Shown in pieces: positions 20,180 through 30,162 of a stretch of 64,000 nt of DNA. Position 1 is the first letter of the stretch; each line of letters begins with the position of its first letter. Origin of the DNA: Porpolomopsis calyptriformis (lineage: Eukaryota > Basidiomycota > Agaricomycetes > Agaricales > Hygrophoraceae); the NCBI GenBank assembly GCA_951640195.1, contig OX621167.1, positions 496,001-560,000 on the forward strand. Reading direction: 5' to 3'. Below the pieces are notes generated by a model. That model was not told the origin of the DNA and searched no databases. It worked only from the letters and a program-made list of their open reading frames with translations. The position numbers were made by a program, and so were the translations under genes.

Positions 20180-20502
20180 TCGCAGGCAGTAGTACGTCCC
20201 CAATTTGGGTTTTTCTCGAGCTCCTTTTTATATATATCCTTCAACAGCAACAGAGATCGGAGTGTTTCTTGATATGTCAAAATCACAATGACAACAATGA
20301 CCATTGCACGGAGCAATGCGTAGTAGTCCTATTGAGGAAGAAGTTTGAAAAAGATGCCAAGGTCCCCGAGATTTGCAATGACTATACCAACAAACATGCA
20401 CGAAAAGAAGGTGCTGTAACAAGAGCTGCTTCAAAAGCAACAAAACCACCAAAACCACCAAAAACAAAAACACCAAAAGCAACAAAAGCAAAGAAGACCT
20501 AA
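20180..20502 (+). pseudogene. S1 secreted protein, left copy, 3' fragment
   Basis: This fragment starts right at the hAT end with TCGCAGGC, as in the last bases of exon 2 of the intact copy. An intron (GTACGTCC to CAACAG) leads to the Cys-rich block ECFLICQNHNDNNDHCTEQC and LLRKKFEKD, then a Lys/Pro/Thr-rich tail ending KATKAKKT. The right copy has a much longer Ala/Lys tail here, so the tail length varies between copies. The 5' half is at 4636-4856. Confidence 0.8.
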
Positions 20503-20558
20503 AACCGTAGCTACAAAATTTGTTGCCCTCGATTACATAACAATCAACCTTGTCCTTC

Positions 20559-21534
20559 ATGTCGGCACTACCAGGAAAATCAGTCCCATCGATCCTCCTG
20601 CCTGAAATACTCAGCTTTTCTCCCCAGCTGTTTCTCGATGATATCATCAACAGTGCCAACACTGCCGTTGTGGACGCGGTGAACGCCATGGAAGAGTTCC
20701 TCCAACGGTGGGCGGACCAGCGCTCGGACAAACACAGCGGGGACTGGGACGGCACACAGCAAGTCGAGCAAGGGCTGATTGCCTTCCAGACTCTGCTCGA
20801 GTACCACACCGACGTCGCCTTTGACTTTTTCGAGGCCTGGTCCTTACGCAACATATTCACCTTCCCCTCCGACTTACCCGTCATCGTCCCTCATCAGGCC
20901 GGATTCAACCTAGAATATACCCCAGAATACGAACAAGAACTCATGGACGAGATCGTCTCTCTCCGACAACAGATCGAAAACGTAAACGTGCCTTTTTCAT
21001 CATTTCCTTCAAACCACACTTGTTTTACGAGAAAATCCACAGCAACGCCGTCTAAACAGACTCTACACCCGAGCCGTCCGCAAATCCTCCACCCAATCCC
21101 GCCTCTCCCAAGCCCGTCTCTCCCGTCTCTCCTTCCTCGACTCCCCATCACTCCCCGCCCTCTCCACCATTCCGCCCAGGCTCCAGGCCGTGTACGACTC
21201 CATGTTCGCCCTCCCACCCCTCGATCCGGCCGCCGTCGCCTCACTCACCCAGTTTCGCTTGGCTGAACCCGGGAAGCGAGAATGGGAGACTAACAGGACT
21301 GGGTATTTGAACTGGGCCGTCGGTCAATTGTTGGCGAGGGCGAGAAGGATGGAGAAGGAAGAGGGCGGAGAGGTAGGCGAGAGGTCTGCCGCGTTGGATA
21401 ACATTGTCGAACGCGCGGAGAATGTAGGGAGCGCTGAGGATTTGAAGAAGGCGTTGGAGGCTGCTGGGAGCTTGAGGAATAGTCTGAGCACGGTTGCGGA
21501 TGTGGATGCGGATGCTGATAATGATAAAGAGTGA
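20559..21534 (+). CDS. MIS12: MIS12/Mtw1-type kinetochore protein, copy 1
   Basis: Mis12 (yeast Mtw1) is a core subunit of the four-protein Mis12 complex that links centromeric chromatin to the Ndc80 complex. The start at 20559 gives MSALPGKSVPSILLPEILSF, then the family's SPQLFLDDIINSANTAVVDA and, further on, SLRNIFTFPSDLPVIVPHQ. One intron (20982-21042, GTAAACG to CCACAG) joins to QRRLNRLYTRAVRKS. A helical C-terminal half ends in an acidic Asp-rich tail. Copy 2 lies inverted at 28401-29376 with only scattered substitutions (for example A3T and S12P), and both copies look intact. Confidence 0.85.
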
Positions 21535-21557
21535 GATATCTTCAAGCAGATACCACC

Positions 21558-21697
21558 GTCCGCTTCCTGCACTGCTATCTGTCTACGATAGAGCCAACCT
21601 CATCGGCATGCCCTTCAAGCCACAGGCGTTTGTTTGCTTCAAAGCTTCTGGTGGCATAGCGAAAGAGATGAGACGCAGAAGTTCCAATTGAATTGCG
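21558..21697 (+). pseudogene. ADE16 5'-exon remnant, left arm
   Basis: The stretch is recognisably similar to the start of the real ADE16 (26685 downwards): LLSVYD..NLI, then a Lys/Ala segment and ASGGIAKEM in place of ASGGTAKKI. It has small deletions and ends in a stop, and only about 140 bp is present. The same remnant is in the right arm, so it was there before the arms were duplicated. Confidence 0.75.
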
Positions 21698-21737
21698 TTT
21701 ACCATTCGCTTTCATGCCCAATGCAAATAAGCTGCGA

Positions 21738-23063
21738 TCAAGTTCTCTTCGAATTTACAACAGGCGGATATTTAAGCGGGCGCGGCTGCTTCCGCGTGGC
21801 AGGAGGGATAGGGTTGCCTTCCGCCTTCCGCCTCATCCGTACCGCAACATTTGTTTTATTACGGCGACTTTTCAAGTCGCTCCCCTCAAGGTACTGCATC
21901 AATGCCTTTTTAATGCATTCTTTATCATCTCCACAACGTTGTTTCTGTTGGAGGATATAAAGAGGGGAGCTCAAGAAAACACAAATTGGACGTACAGCTT
22001 CTTCGTATACTGAAGACGCACGCCAGCTGACCACGAGTTCTTTCATGTACTCTACGCACCTGTCCATGCAATCATTAGCATACCAAATACCTCCCTCACG
22101 ATCACATTTTGTTGTACACAGAGTCCCAAAGTCGATGATTGGAAGTTCATCGGCTTCGATATGCTCAGTACTAGGCCCAGCGCCACTATGATGGGGGTGG
22201 TCATCTTGGGATAACAGACCACTTTGAGGGGAACCAGGGTGGTTGCCTTGGGCTGATGGAGCATAACCACTATCATGGGGTGGGTGAGGGTGATGAGAAG
22301 AACTGGGATAGCCAGAAGGACCGGTGTGGCTGCGTTGGGGATTAGGCAAGCCACCAACTTGGGATGGATTGTTAGGAAGTCCGGTGCGGCGGCGTTTGGC
22401 TGGGGGAGGGCTGAGCTTGGTGGGGCTGTGTTGGGGATCAGGCCAGCCACCCACTTGGGGTGATAAGGGGTGGCCATAAGAACCAGCGTAGGCAGGGCTG
22501 AATTGGTGAGGGAAACTAGAAGAACTGGAGTGGCCGGTATTGCTGTGTTGGTGAGGATTAGGCCGGTGGCTATCAGGAGAATACAAGGGAGGGCCGGAGT
22601 GGGGGTGTTGGGGGGGATTATGACCGACTTGGGATGATGAGGGAGCATTAAGATCGGCGTGGCTGCCTTAGGGGAGATGAGGCCAGTGACTAAGGCCGGC
22701 TTGGGGCAACCGGATGAGGTTATCATCAAAGCCGACTTGGGGTGATGAGGGAGCATTAAGATCGGCGTGGTTGCCTTGGGGGGGATGAGGCCAGCGACTA
22801 GGGCCGGCTTCGGGCAACCTATGAAGATAGACGGGGGTATCATCAAAGCCGACTTGGGGTGATGAGGGAGCATTGGCTTCGGGCAACCTATGAAGGTAGA
22901 CGGGGGTATCATCAAAGCCGACTTGGGGTGGTGAGGGAGGGTGACTACTGGTACTACTGGGCAAGGAACCGGGGTAGCTGGGTTGGGCTGGTATGGGAGT
23001 AGCACCTACTAGGATGGCAGCATTAGCGAAAAGAGCGAAAATAGTGATGGTTGATGGGTGCAT
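21738..23063 (-). pseudogene. S2 secreted protein, left copy, with nonsense codon
   Basis: The gene starts at 23063 with signal peptide MHPSTITIFALFANAAILVG. Codon 132 is TAA (22668-22670), where the right copy and the neighbouring repeats have CAA. The frame stays open beyond it to 21738, so one C-to-T change explains the break. This copy has three near-identical PQVGFDD...LRLP-type repeat blocks at its N-terminus where the right copy has one. The C-terminal Cys-containing domain is the same as in the right copy. Confidence 0.8.
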
Positions 23064-23251
23064 GATGAGGAAAGATATGGGGAGTGGCCAGCACTATCGG
23101 AAGGAAGTGAGCACATTGAGTTTTTAAACCTTTTGGAAATGATGGAGGGATATAGGGGTGGAGGTGGATATATCTAGTAACGTGACTATATCAGGGGTAT
23201 CGGTAACGTGACTATATCAGTATCTAGTAACGTGACTGAAGGTACCGTAAG

Positions 23252-24478
23252 ATGAAGTCGATCTCTGGGAAAAGAGTGTTCCCTCCTCTCTACACCTCTT
23301 CCAAAGACCCATCTATCGACCGGCTTGCTTTCTTCCATGCGGTAGAAAACTTAAAAGTATGTTCCCTTTCACCTTCTGTTCGCTTCGCATTCTCGTGCCG
23401 ATAGCGATCTCCTCTAGACGCAGAAACGTACAGGATGGGTAGACCACAATGAAAGTTCTCAAGATTCTGAGCCCTCTGTTCAAAAATCCTTGACGAAAAT
23501 TTAATAACAGATACCCAACCCGGAGAGGTTCGTGCAACGAATGCGCCTCATTCCAACCAAAGCTCGGACTTGAAACGATTTTTGCTAGCATATCGGACCA
23601 CATGTACAGGATGGCCTTGCTTGCAATGTGCTCTTCAGATACCCATCTTGACATGACCAAGTAAGCCATCACGTTTTCCACACTATGACACCTTCTGGCT
23701 TCTCGCTATAATAATTGGGTAACCTCAAGGTGCGTGATGATGTGCCTAGTGCACGATCTAGCCGAAGCACAAGGTGTGGCACACTCGAGCCATTTCCCAA
23801 CGAACCGACAAGTCACTAAATCCTCTTGCGTGTTTATCAGTCGGCGACATCGCACCCCACGAGGGAATCCCCAAGGAGGAAAAACATCGCCTCGAACGAG
23901 TGAGTCCTGGAACCCCCCCGACCCATCATGAACCTATATCGACCACACCTCTCAATCTCACAGGAAGCCATGCACAACTTTGTGCACGACATGTTGCACG
24001 ACAGCCCTGCGGCTCAGAGGATCGAGGCTCTCTGGCAAGTACGTACGCCTCGCGGTCCAAAGATTTTTCCTTCCAAAACCAGCTGATCTTACTCTCCTAG
24101 GAATACGAGGACGGACAGACAGACGAGGCACGATTCGTAAAAGGTGTGCTATTCTCCCCCTCTTATCCCATCGCCCACCTATTGAAAAAAAAAAAACCTA
24201 AAGATCTTGACCGGTTCGAAATGGCTACACAAGGTACGTCCACTGGATAGCCTCTTGTTCTTTCAACCGTCATCCTGCTGGATTTCTGTCCAGCTTTGGA
24301 GTATGAAAGGGAGCACGGAGTCGTTCTACAACCGTTCTTTGACCACAGTTTGCCCAAGATTCTACATCCAGAAGTGCAGGGATGGGGAAACGACCTGGCT
24401 GCTGAACGAGAGAAGATGTATATGGAAAGCCAGCCTGAAGATGGCGTATCTATACGCACTCCAGCATTATCGCATTAG
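23252..24478 (+). CDS. HDDC2/YGK1-like HD-domain 5'-deoxynucleotidase
   Basis: HD-domain nucleotidases of this family hydrolyse deoxynucleoside 5'-monophosphates. The protein reads TQKRTGW, then IPNPESISDHMYRMALLAM (metal-binding His), CLVHDLAEAQ (HD pair), VGDIAPHEGIPKEEKHR and DLDRFEMATQ (second Asp), and ends near HPEVQGWGNDLAAEREKMY. About nine exons keep frame from the ATG at 23252. The intron after RTGW is odd. If VDHN is kept, as in relatives, the donor would be GA at 23451; if the canonical GTAGAC donor at 23439 is used, VDHN is lost. The gene is convergent with ADE16 (75 bp between stops), and its start lies 13 bp from the inverted-repeat border. Confidence 0.82.
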
Positions 24479-24553
24479 CTGTCCAACGCTAGCAATCTCG
24501 TACTTTTGAAATATATTGCCACTCTTGAATTTTATACAAGAACATTCGGATAC

Positions 24554-26685
24554 TCAGTGATGAAACAACCTCAAGGAGGTATGCACAAACACCATCTGGT
24601 GCTCATCTGCAGCCTTCACACACTCCTCATCCATCACACTCCCACTGGGGGCAGCCAAATACCTCACGCCGCTCTTCCTAGCCCGATACACATTATCCGC
24701 AAACGGGAAAAACGCATCACTCGAACACGCCACCCCATCCAACTCACCCACCCACTCCCTCCTCTCCCCCTCGCCCAACGGCACCACCGCGCGATCAAAC
24801 AGAGCCTCCCACTGCGCCTTCTCCCCACCCTCGAGGCCGCCGTCCAAGCCGCCGACAAAGAGGTCGATCGCGTTCGCCTTTTCCGCGCGCTTCACGCCCT
24901 TCTTGAACGGGAGCGAGAGCACGCGCGGGTGGTGGCGGAGCCACCAGAGGTCGGCTTTGGTGCCCGCCAGACGGGTGCAATGTATGCGAGATTGTTGGCC
25001 CGCGCCGAGGCCGATGATCGACCCACGCAGGGCGTAGGCTACGCTGTTGGATTGGGTGTATTTGAGAGCTAGGGTGGCGACGATCAGGTCGGTGAGTGCG
25101 GTTGGAGGGAGCTAGGACGTTGTGGTGGTCAGAGGGGGGGGGGTTGTTGGTGAGGTAAGGGAAATCGTGAACTTGCCTGTTTGTTTTTGCTGACGATGTT
25201 GGAGAATAATCCGGCATGGATTTTGGCATCGTTCCTCCGTTGTTGGAGGTGAATGCCGTAGACTTGCCTTGTCTCCGTTTCGGGAGGATTATATGCTGGA
25301 TCGATCTAAGGCAACCGTTTGGACAATACCTATGAAAGAGAAATAGGAATGTCTACCTGGAGAACGCAGTATTTCCCATTCTTCTTTTTCCTGAGAAGGT
25401 CGAGTGCTTCTTGGGAGTAACCTGGGGCAATGATGCCATCCGAGACTTCGCGAGAGATGATACGGGCGGTAGCGAGATCGCACGGAGCGGAGAGTGCGAT
25501 GAAATCGCCAAATGAGGACATTCGATCGGCGCCTGCGGATTACAGGTCATAGGATAAAAAAATCAGGGTGGAGTGATGTAGACATACCGCGGGCACGAGC
25601 GTACGCGGAAGCGAGGGGTGTGAGCGGTTCCTTGAGGTCGTCTACCCCATAGACTTTCTTTTCGGTTTCGTCGAGTTCGAGGCCGACGGCGGCACCTGCG
25701 GGGGAGACGTGCTTGAAGGAAGCTGCAGCGGGGAGGTTGAGCGCTTCGCTGAGTTCCTTGACGAGTGCGTAAGAGTTGAGTGCGTCTAAGAGATTGATGT
25801 AGCCCGGGGCTCCGCATAAGGCTACACGATTCGTTCAGGAACGAGTATGATATCGTGTGAGGGGTTACCTTTGAATGGGAGTTCCCCCTCTTTCACGAAC
25901 GCCTGGGCGGGTTGTTGGTGGGGGTTCGCTCCGTATCGTAAGCTGATCCTCTGAAGGGGACCAGCCAGGGTTTTTTTGTCCTCGGACGCGGAGGCGTACT
26001 GTTCCCTGAAATACCCGCTGATAGCGTCGTCATACTTGGCGGTGAGCTCAAACGCCTTGAGAGCCCACTTGGCCCGCAAGGCTGGACCAGGGTCACCGTT
26101 CCCTGCGGTCCACGCGGTCAAGAACTCGGGGTAGTCTGCGGGGTCGGACACGACCGACACACGCTCGTGGTTCTTGGCGGCGGCTCTGAGGAGGGTGACT
26201 CCCCCGATGTCGATCTCCTCGATCGCTTGGGGGAGGGTACAGTCTGGGCGGGAGATGGTGGAGGTGAAGGGGTAGAGGTTGCAGATGACGATGTCGATGG
26301 GGGAGATGGAGTGCGTGGCCAAGTCCTGTTGATCGGAGGGAATGGAACGTGCGAGGATAGCTGGAGATGGAAGTGGATGGCGGGAGTTGGTTGGATGAAT
26401 GATAGTGTAGACTCACCACCGTGGACGGCGGGGTGGAGCGTTTTTACCCTTCCGCCGAGCATTTCTGGAGCGTTTGTGATGTGAGAGACATCGCTGTTGA
26501 TGGAAATATGAAGTGGAGCAGAGTGGAAAGGTGCGAATACGCAACTCGATTGGGATCCCTGCTTCTCTGATCTTTTTCGCTGTGCCACCGGAAGCTATCA
26601 AGCGAACGCCTGTGGCTTTGAGGGCATTGGCCAAGTCGATGAGGTTAGTTTTATCGTAAACAGATAATAATGCGGAAGTGGACAT
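24554..26685 (-). CDS. ADE16: Bifunctional AICAR transformylase / IMP cyclohydrolase
   Basis: ATIC catalyses the last two steps of purine synthesis: AICAR to FAICAR with 10-formyl-THF, then closure to IMP. The N-terminal MGS-like cyclohydrolase domain starts [20 protein letters not shown] and has [28 protein letters not shown] and [11 protein letters not shown]. The transformylase half has [31 protein letters not shown] (the KH pair), [16 protein letters not shown] and, near the end, DAFFPFADN. Introns at about 26530, 26330-26410, 25815-25870, 25530-25590 and elsewhere keep frame. The ORF closes at 24554. It is the only complete copy in the window; its first exon also survives as decayed fragments in both arms. 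The promoter must lie within the right arm, whose border is 26 bp upstream of the ATG. Confidence 0.9.
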
Positions 26686-26901
26686 AGCTGATGCGACCAC
26701 TAAATCCAAATCAGTCACGTTACTAGATACTGATATAGTCACGTTACCGATACCCCTGATATAGTCATGTTACCCCTGATATAGTCACATTACTTGATAT
26801 ATCCAATATCCCACCACCCCTATCATTTCCAAAAGGTTTAAAAACTCGATGTGCTCACTTCCTTCCGATAGTGCTGGCCACTCCTCATTTCTTTCCTCAT
26901 C

Positions 26902-28197
26902 ATGCACCCATCAACCATCGCTATTTTCGCTCTTTTCACTAATGCTGCTATCCTAGTAGGTGCTACTCCCATACCAGCCCATCCCAGCCACCCCGGTTCC
27001 TGGCCCAGTGGTAATACCGGTACTCATCATGACTGGCCAAGTAATGACCTCCGACTCAACAACAGTGATCTTCATCTTGACTGGGGTGGCTACACCAGCC
27101 CTCACCAGTCTAATCCCACTGATGAAGCCACCGATCCTGGTCTTCATCACCCACTCCAACACAGCCACACCCTTCCTCCTACCGCCTCATCACCTCAAGT
27201 CGGCTTTGATGATACCCCCGTCTATCTTCATAGGTTGCCCGAAGCCGGCCCTAGTCGCTGGCCTCAAGGCAGCCACGCCGATTTTAATGCTCCCTCATCA
27301 TCCCAAGTCGGTCATAATCCCCCCCAACACCCCCACTCCGGCCCTCCCTTGTATTCTCCCGATAGCCACCGGCCTAATCCTCACCAACACAGCAATACCG
27401 GCCACTCCAGTTCTTCTAGTTTCCCTCACCAATTCAGCCCTGCCTACGCTGGTTCTTATGGCCACCCCTTATCACCCCAAGTGGGTGGCTGGCCTGATCC
27501 CCAACACAGCCCCACCAAGCTCAGCCCTCCCCCAGCCAAACGCCGCCGCACCGGACTTCCTAACAATCCATCCCAAGTTGGTGGCTTGCCTAATCCCCAA
27601 CGCAGCCACACCGGTCCTTCTGGCTATCCCAGTTCTTCTCATCACCCTCACCCACCCCATGATAGTGGTTATGCTCCATCAGCCCAAGGCAACCACCCTG
27701 GTTCCCCTCAAAGTGGTCTGTTATCCCAAGATGACCACCCCCATCATAGTGGCGCTGGGCCTAGTACTGAGCATATCGAAGCCGATGAACTTCCAATCAT
27801 CGACTTTGGGACTCTGTGTACAACAAAATGTGATCGTGAGGGAGGTATTTGGTATGCTAATGATTGCATGGACAGGTGCGTAGAGTACATGAAAGAACTC
27901 GTGGTCAGCTGGCGTGCGTCTTCAGTATACGAAGAAGCTGTACGTCCAATTTGTGTTTTCTTGAGCTCCCCTCTTTATATCCTCCAACAGAAACAACGTT
28001 GTGGAGATGATAAAGAATGCATTAAAAAGGCATTGATGCAGTACCTTGAGGGGAGCGACTTGAAAAGTCGCCGTAATAAAACAAATGTTGCGGTACGGAT
28101 GAGGCGGAAGGCGGAAGGCAACCCTATCCCTCCTGCCACGCGGAAGCAGCCGCGCCCGCTTAAATATCCGCCTGTTGTAAATTCGAAGAGAACTTGA
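26902..28197 (+). CDS. S2 secreted low-complexity protein with Cys-rich end, right copy
   Basis: No known family is recognised. The start at 26902 gives signal peptide MHPSTIAIFALFTNAAILVG and a mature start near ATPIPAHP. About 270 residues of Pro/His/Ser/Gly-rich sequence follow, with repeats built on SPQVGG and HPHSG. A conserved C-terminal domain then has Cys pairs: LCTTKCDREGG, NDCMDRCVEYM, RCGDDKECIKKAL. A 51-nt segment (about 27940-27990, GTACGTCC to CAACAG) looks like an intron at the position equivalent to that of S1. It is in frame and stop-free, so both forms could be made. A basic tail ends at 28197. The end domain is related to S1 by intron position and Cys spacing. Extracellular location is inferred from the signal peptide. 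Confidence 0.7.
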   Translation: MHPSTIAIFALFTNAAILVGATPIPAHPSHPGSWPSGNTGTHHDWPSNDLRLNNSDLHLDWGGYTSPHQSNPTDEATDPGLHHPLQHSHTLPPTASSPQVGFDDTPVYLHRLPEAGPSRWPQGSHADFNAPSSSQVGHNPPQHPHSGPPLYSPDSHRPNPHQHSNTGHSSSSSFPHQFSPAYAGSYGHPLSPQVGGWPDPQHSPTKLSPPPAKRRRTGLPNNPSQVGGLPNPQRSHTGPSGYPSSSHHPHPPHDSGYAPSAQGNHPGSPQSGLLSQDDHPHHSGAGPSTEHIEADELPIIDFGTLCTTKCDREGGIWYANDCMDRCVEYMKELVVSWRASSVYEEAVRPICVFLSSPLYILQQKQRCGDDKECIKKALMQYLEGSDLKSRRNKTNVAVRMRRKAEGNPIPPATRKQPRPLKYPPVVNSKRT

Positions 28198-28237
28198 TCG
28201 CAGCTTATTTGCATTGGGCATGAAAGCGAATGGTAAA

Positions 28238-28377
28238 CGCAATTCAATTGGAACTTCTGCGTCTCATCTCTTTCGCTATGCCACCAGAAGCTTTGAAGCA
28301 AACAAACGCCTGTGGCTTGAAGGGCATGCCGATGAGGTTGGCTCTATCGTAGACAGATAGCAGTGCAGGAAGCGGAC
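28238..28377 (-). pseudogene. ADE16 5'-exon remnant, right arm
   Basis: Inverted copy of 21558-21697 carrying the same deletions and stop. Confidence 0.75.
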
Positions 28378-28400
28378 GGTGGTATCTGCTTGAAGATATC

Positions 28401-29376
28401 TCACTCTTTATCATTATCAGCATCCGCATCCACATCCGCAACCGTGCTCAAACTATTCCTCAAGCTCCCAGCAGCCTCCAACGCCTTCTTCAAATCCTCA
28501 GCGCTCCCTACATTCTCCGCGCGTTCGACAATGTTATCCAACACGGCAGACCTCTCGCCTACCTCTCCGCCCTCTTCCTTCTCCATCCTTCTCGCCCTCG
28601 CCAACAATTGGCCGACGGCCCAGTTCAAATACCCAGTCCTGCTGGTTTCCCATTCTCGCTTCCCGGGTTCAGCCAAGCGAAACTGGGTGAGTGAGGTGAC
28701 GGCGGCCGGATCGAGGGGTGGGAGGGCGGACATGGAGTCGTACACGGCCTGGAGCCTGGGCGGAATGGTGGAGAGGGCGGGGAGTGATGGGGAGTCAAGG
28801 AAGGAGAGACGGGAGAGACGGGCTTGGGAGAGGCGGGATTGGGTGGAGGATTTGCGGACGGCTCGGGTGTAGAGTCTGTTTAGACGGCGTTGCTGTGGGT
28901 TTTCTCGTAAAACAAGTGTGGTTTGAAGGAAATGATGAAAAAGGCACGTTTACGTTTTCGATCTGTTGTCGGAGAGAAACGATCTCGTCCATGAGTTCTT
29001 GTTCGTATTCTGGGGTATATTCTAGGTTGAATCCGGCCTGATGAGGGACGATGACGGGTAAGTCGGAGGGGAAGGTGAATATGTTGCGTAAGGACCAGGC
29101 CTCGAAAAAGTCAAAGGCGACGTCGGTGTGGTACTCGAGCAGAGTCTGGAAGGCAATCAGCCCTTGCTCGACTTGCTGTGTGCCGTCCCAGTCCCCGCTG
29201 TGTTTGTCCGAGCGCTGGTCCGCCCACCGTTGGAGGAACTCTTCCATGGCGTTCACCGCGTCCACAACGGCAGTGTTGGCGCTGTTGATGATATCATCGA
29301 GAAACAGCTGGGGAGAAAAGCTGAGTATTTCAGGCAGGAGGATCGGTGGGACTGATTTTCCTGGTAGTGTCGACAT
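28401..29376 (-). CDS. MIS12: MIS12/Mtw1-type kinetochore protein, copy 2
   Basis: This is the inverted duplicate of 20559-21534. The start at 29376 gives MSTLPGKSVPPILLPEILSF. The same single intron is present and the C-terminal Asp-rich tail ends at 28401. The differences from copy 1 that I can see are single substitutions (for example F-to-S in DSMSALPPLD and A-to-T in AAVTSL) with no frameshift. Which copy is the ancestral one cannot be told from the coding sequence. Confidence 0.85.
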
Positions 29377-29432
29377 GAAGGACAAGGTTGATTGTTATGT
29401 AATCGAGGGCAACAAATTTTGTAGCTACGGTT

Positions 29433-30162
29433 TTAGGTCTTCTTTGCTTTTGCTGCTTTTGCTTTTGCAGCTTTTGCAGCAGCTTTTGCAGCAGCTTTTG
29501 CAGCAGCTTTTGCAGCAGCTTTTGCAGCTTTTGCAGCAGCTTTTTCAGCAGCTTTTGCAGCTTTTGCATCAGCAACAGCTTTTGCAGCTATTGCATCAGC
29601 AGGAGCTTTTGCAGTAGCAACTTTTTCACGACCTTCTTCTCGTGCTTGTCTCGTGGTATAATCATTGCAAATCTTGAGGATCTTGGCATCTTTTTCAAAC
29701 TTCTTCCTCAATAGGACTTCTACGCATTGCTCCGTGCAATGGTCATTGTTGTCATTGTGCTTTTGGCATGTCAAGGGACACTCCGGTCTCTGTTGAAGGA
29801 TATATATAAAAAGGAACTCGAGAAAAACCCAAATTGGGGACGTACTGCCTGCGATAGCCATAACCCTTTCGCCACGTCAAATGCTTCTTTGAGTGCTTTC
29901 GGACAAGTATCCTGGTTCACGCGGTTCGGCTTACATAAGCGTTTAAACATCTGGTCCTGTTGAAAGAGATAGAGATAAATCGTCAAGACCCAAAATTGAA
30001 AGTTGGACATACCTCAGTTTCAAGCTCAGTGCTAGGCGCGTGGCTACTTTGGGGTGGTCCGCCAGAACCGGAGGCGTACCCTGATGTAGATGCGGGAGCA
30101 GCGCCAACTAGGACAGCGGCATTAACGAGAAGAGCGAGAATAGCGATTGTTGATAGGCGCAT
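29433..30162 (-). CDS. S1 secreted Cys-containing protein with Ala/Lys tail, right (intact) copy
   Basis: No known family is recognised. Exon 1 (start 30162) encodes signal peptide MRLSTIAILALLVNAAVLVG and a short Ser/Gly region. An intron with donor GTATGTCC leads to an exon reading MFKRLCKPNRVNQDTCPKAL. After an intron starting GTACGTCC comes PECPLTCQKHNDNNDHCTEQC and RKKFEKDAKILKICND. The protein ends in a long tail of AAK-type repeats and KAKKT at 29433. The tail is far longer than in the left copy, so the repeat has expanded or contracted. The mature protein would be basic and secreted. The combination of Cys pairs and a Lys/Ala tail recalls the neighbouring KA-rich gene in composition only. 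Confidence 0.7.

Larger units (their letters stand above)
20180..23239. repeat. Inverted repeat, left arm, inner part
   Basis: This part matches 26711-29860 in inverted orientation: S1 3' half, MIS12, ADE16 remnant, S2, and a terminal AT-rich stretch with repeated GTAACGTGACTATATCAG. The match ends at GTAACGTGACTGA (23239), 13 bp before the HDDC2 ATG. Confidence 0.9.

Noticed and set aside
22052..23005. Minus-strand 317-codon ORF overlapping S2 (and 26960-27883 in the other arm)
   Set aside because: It is an alternative frame of the repeat-rich S2 gene; it lacks the signal peptide and arises from the repeat composition.
29450..29620. CRISPR-like regular short repeats (GCAGCTTTTGCAGCA)
   Set aside because: They are contiguous coding repeats of the S1 Ala/Lys tail without spacers, in a fungal genome.
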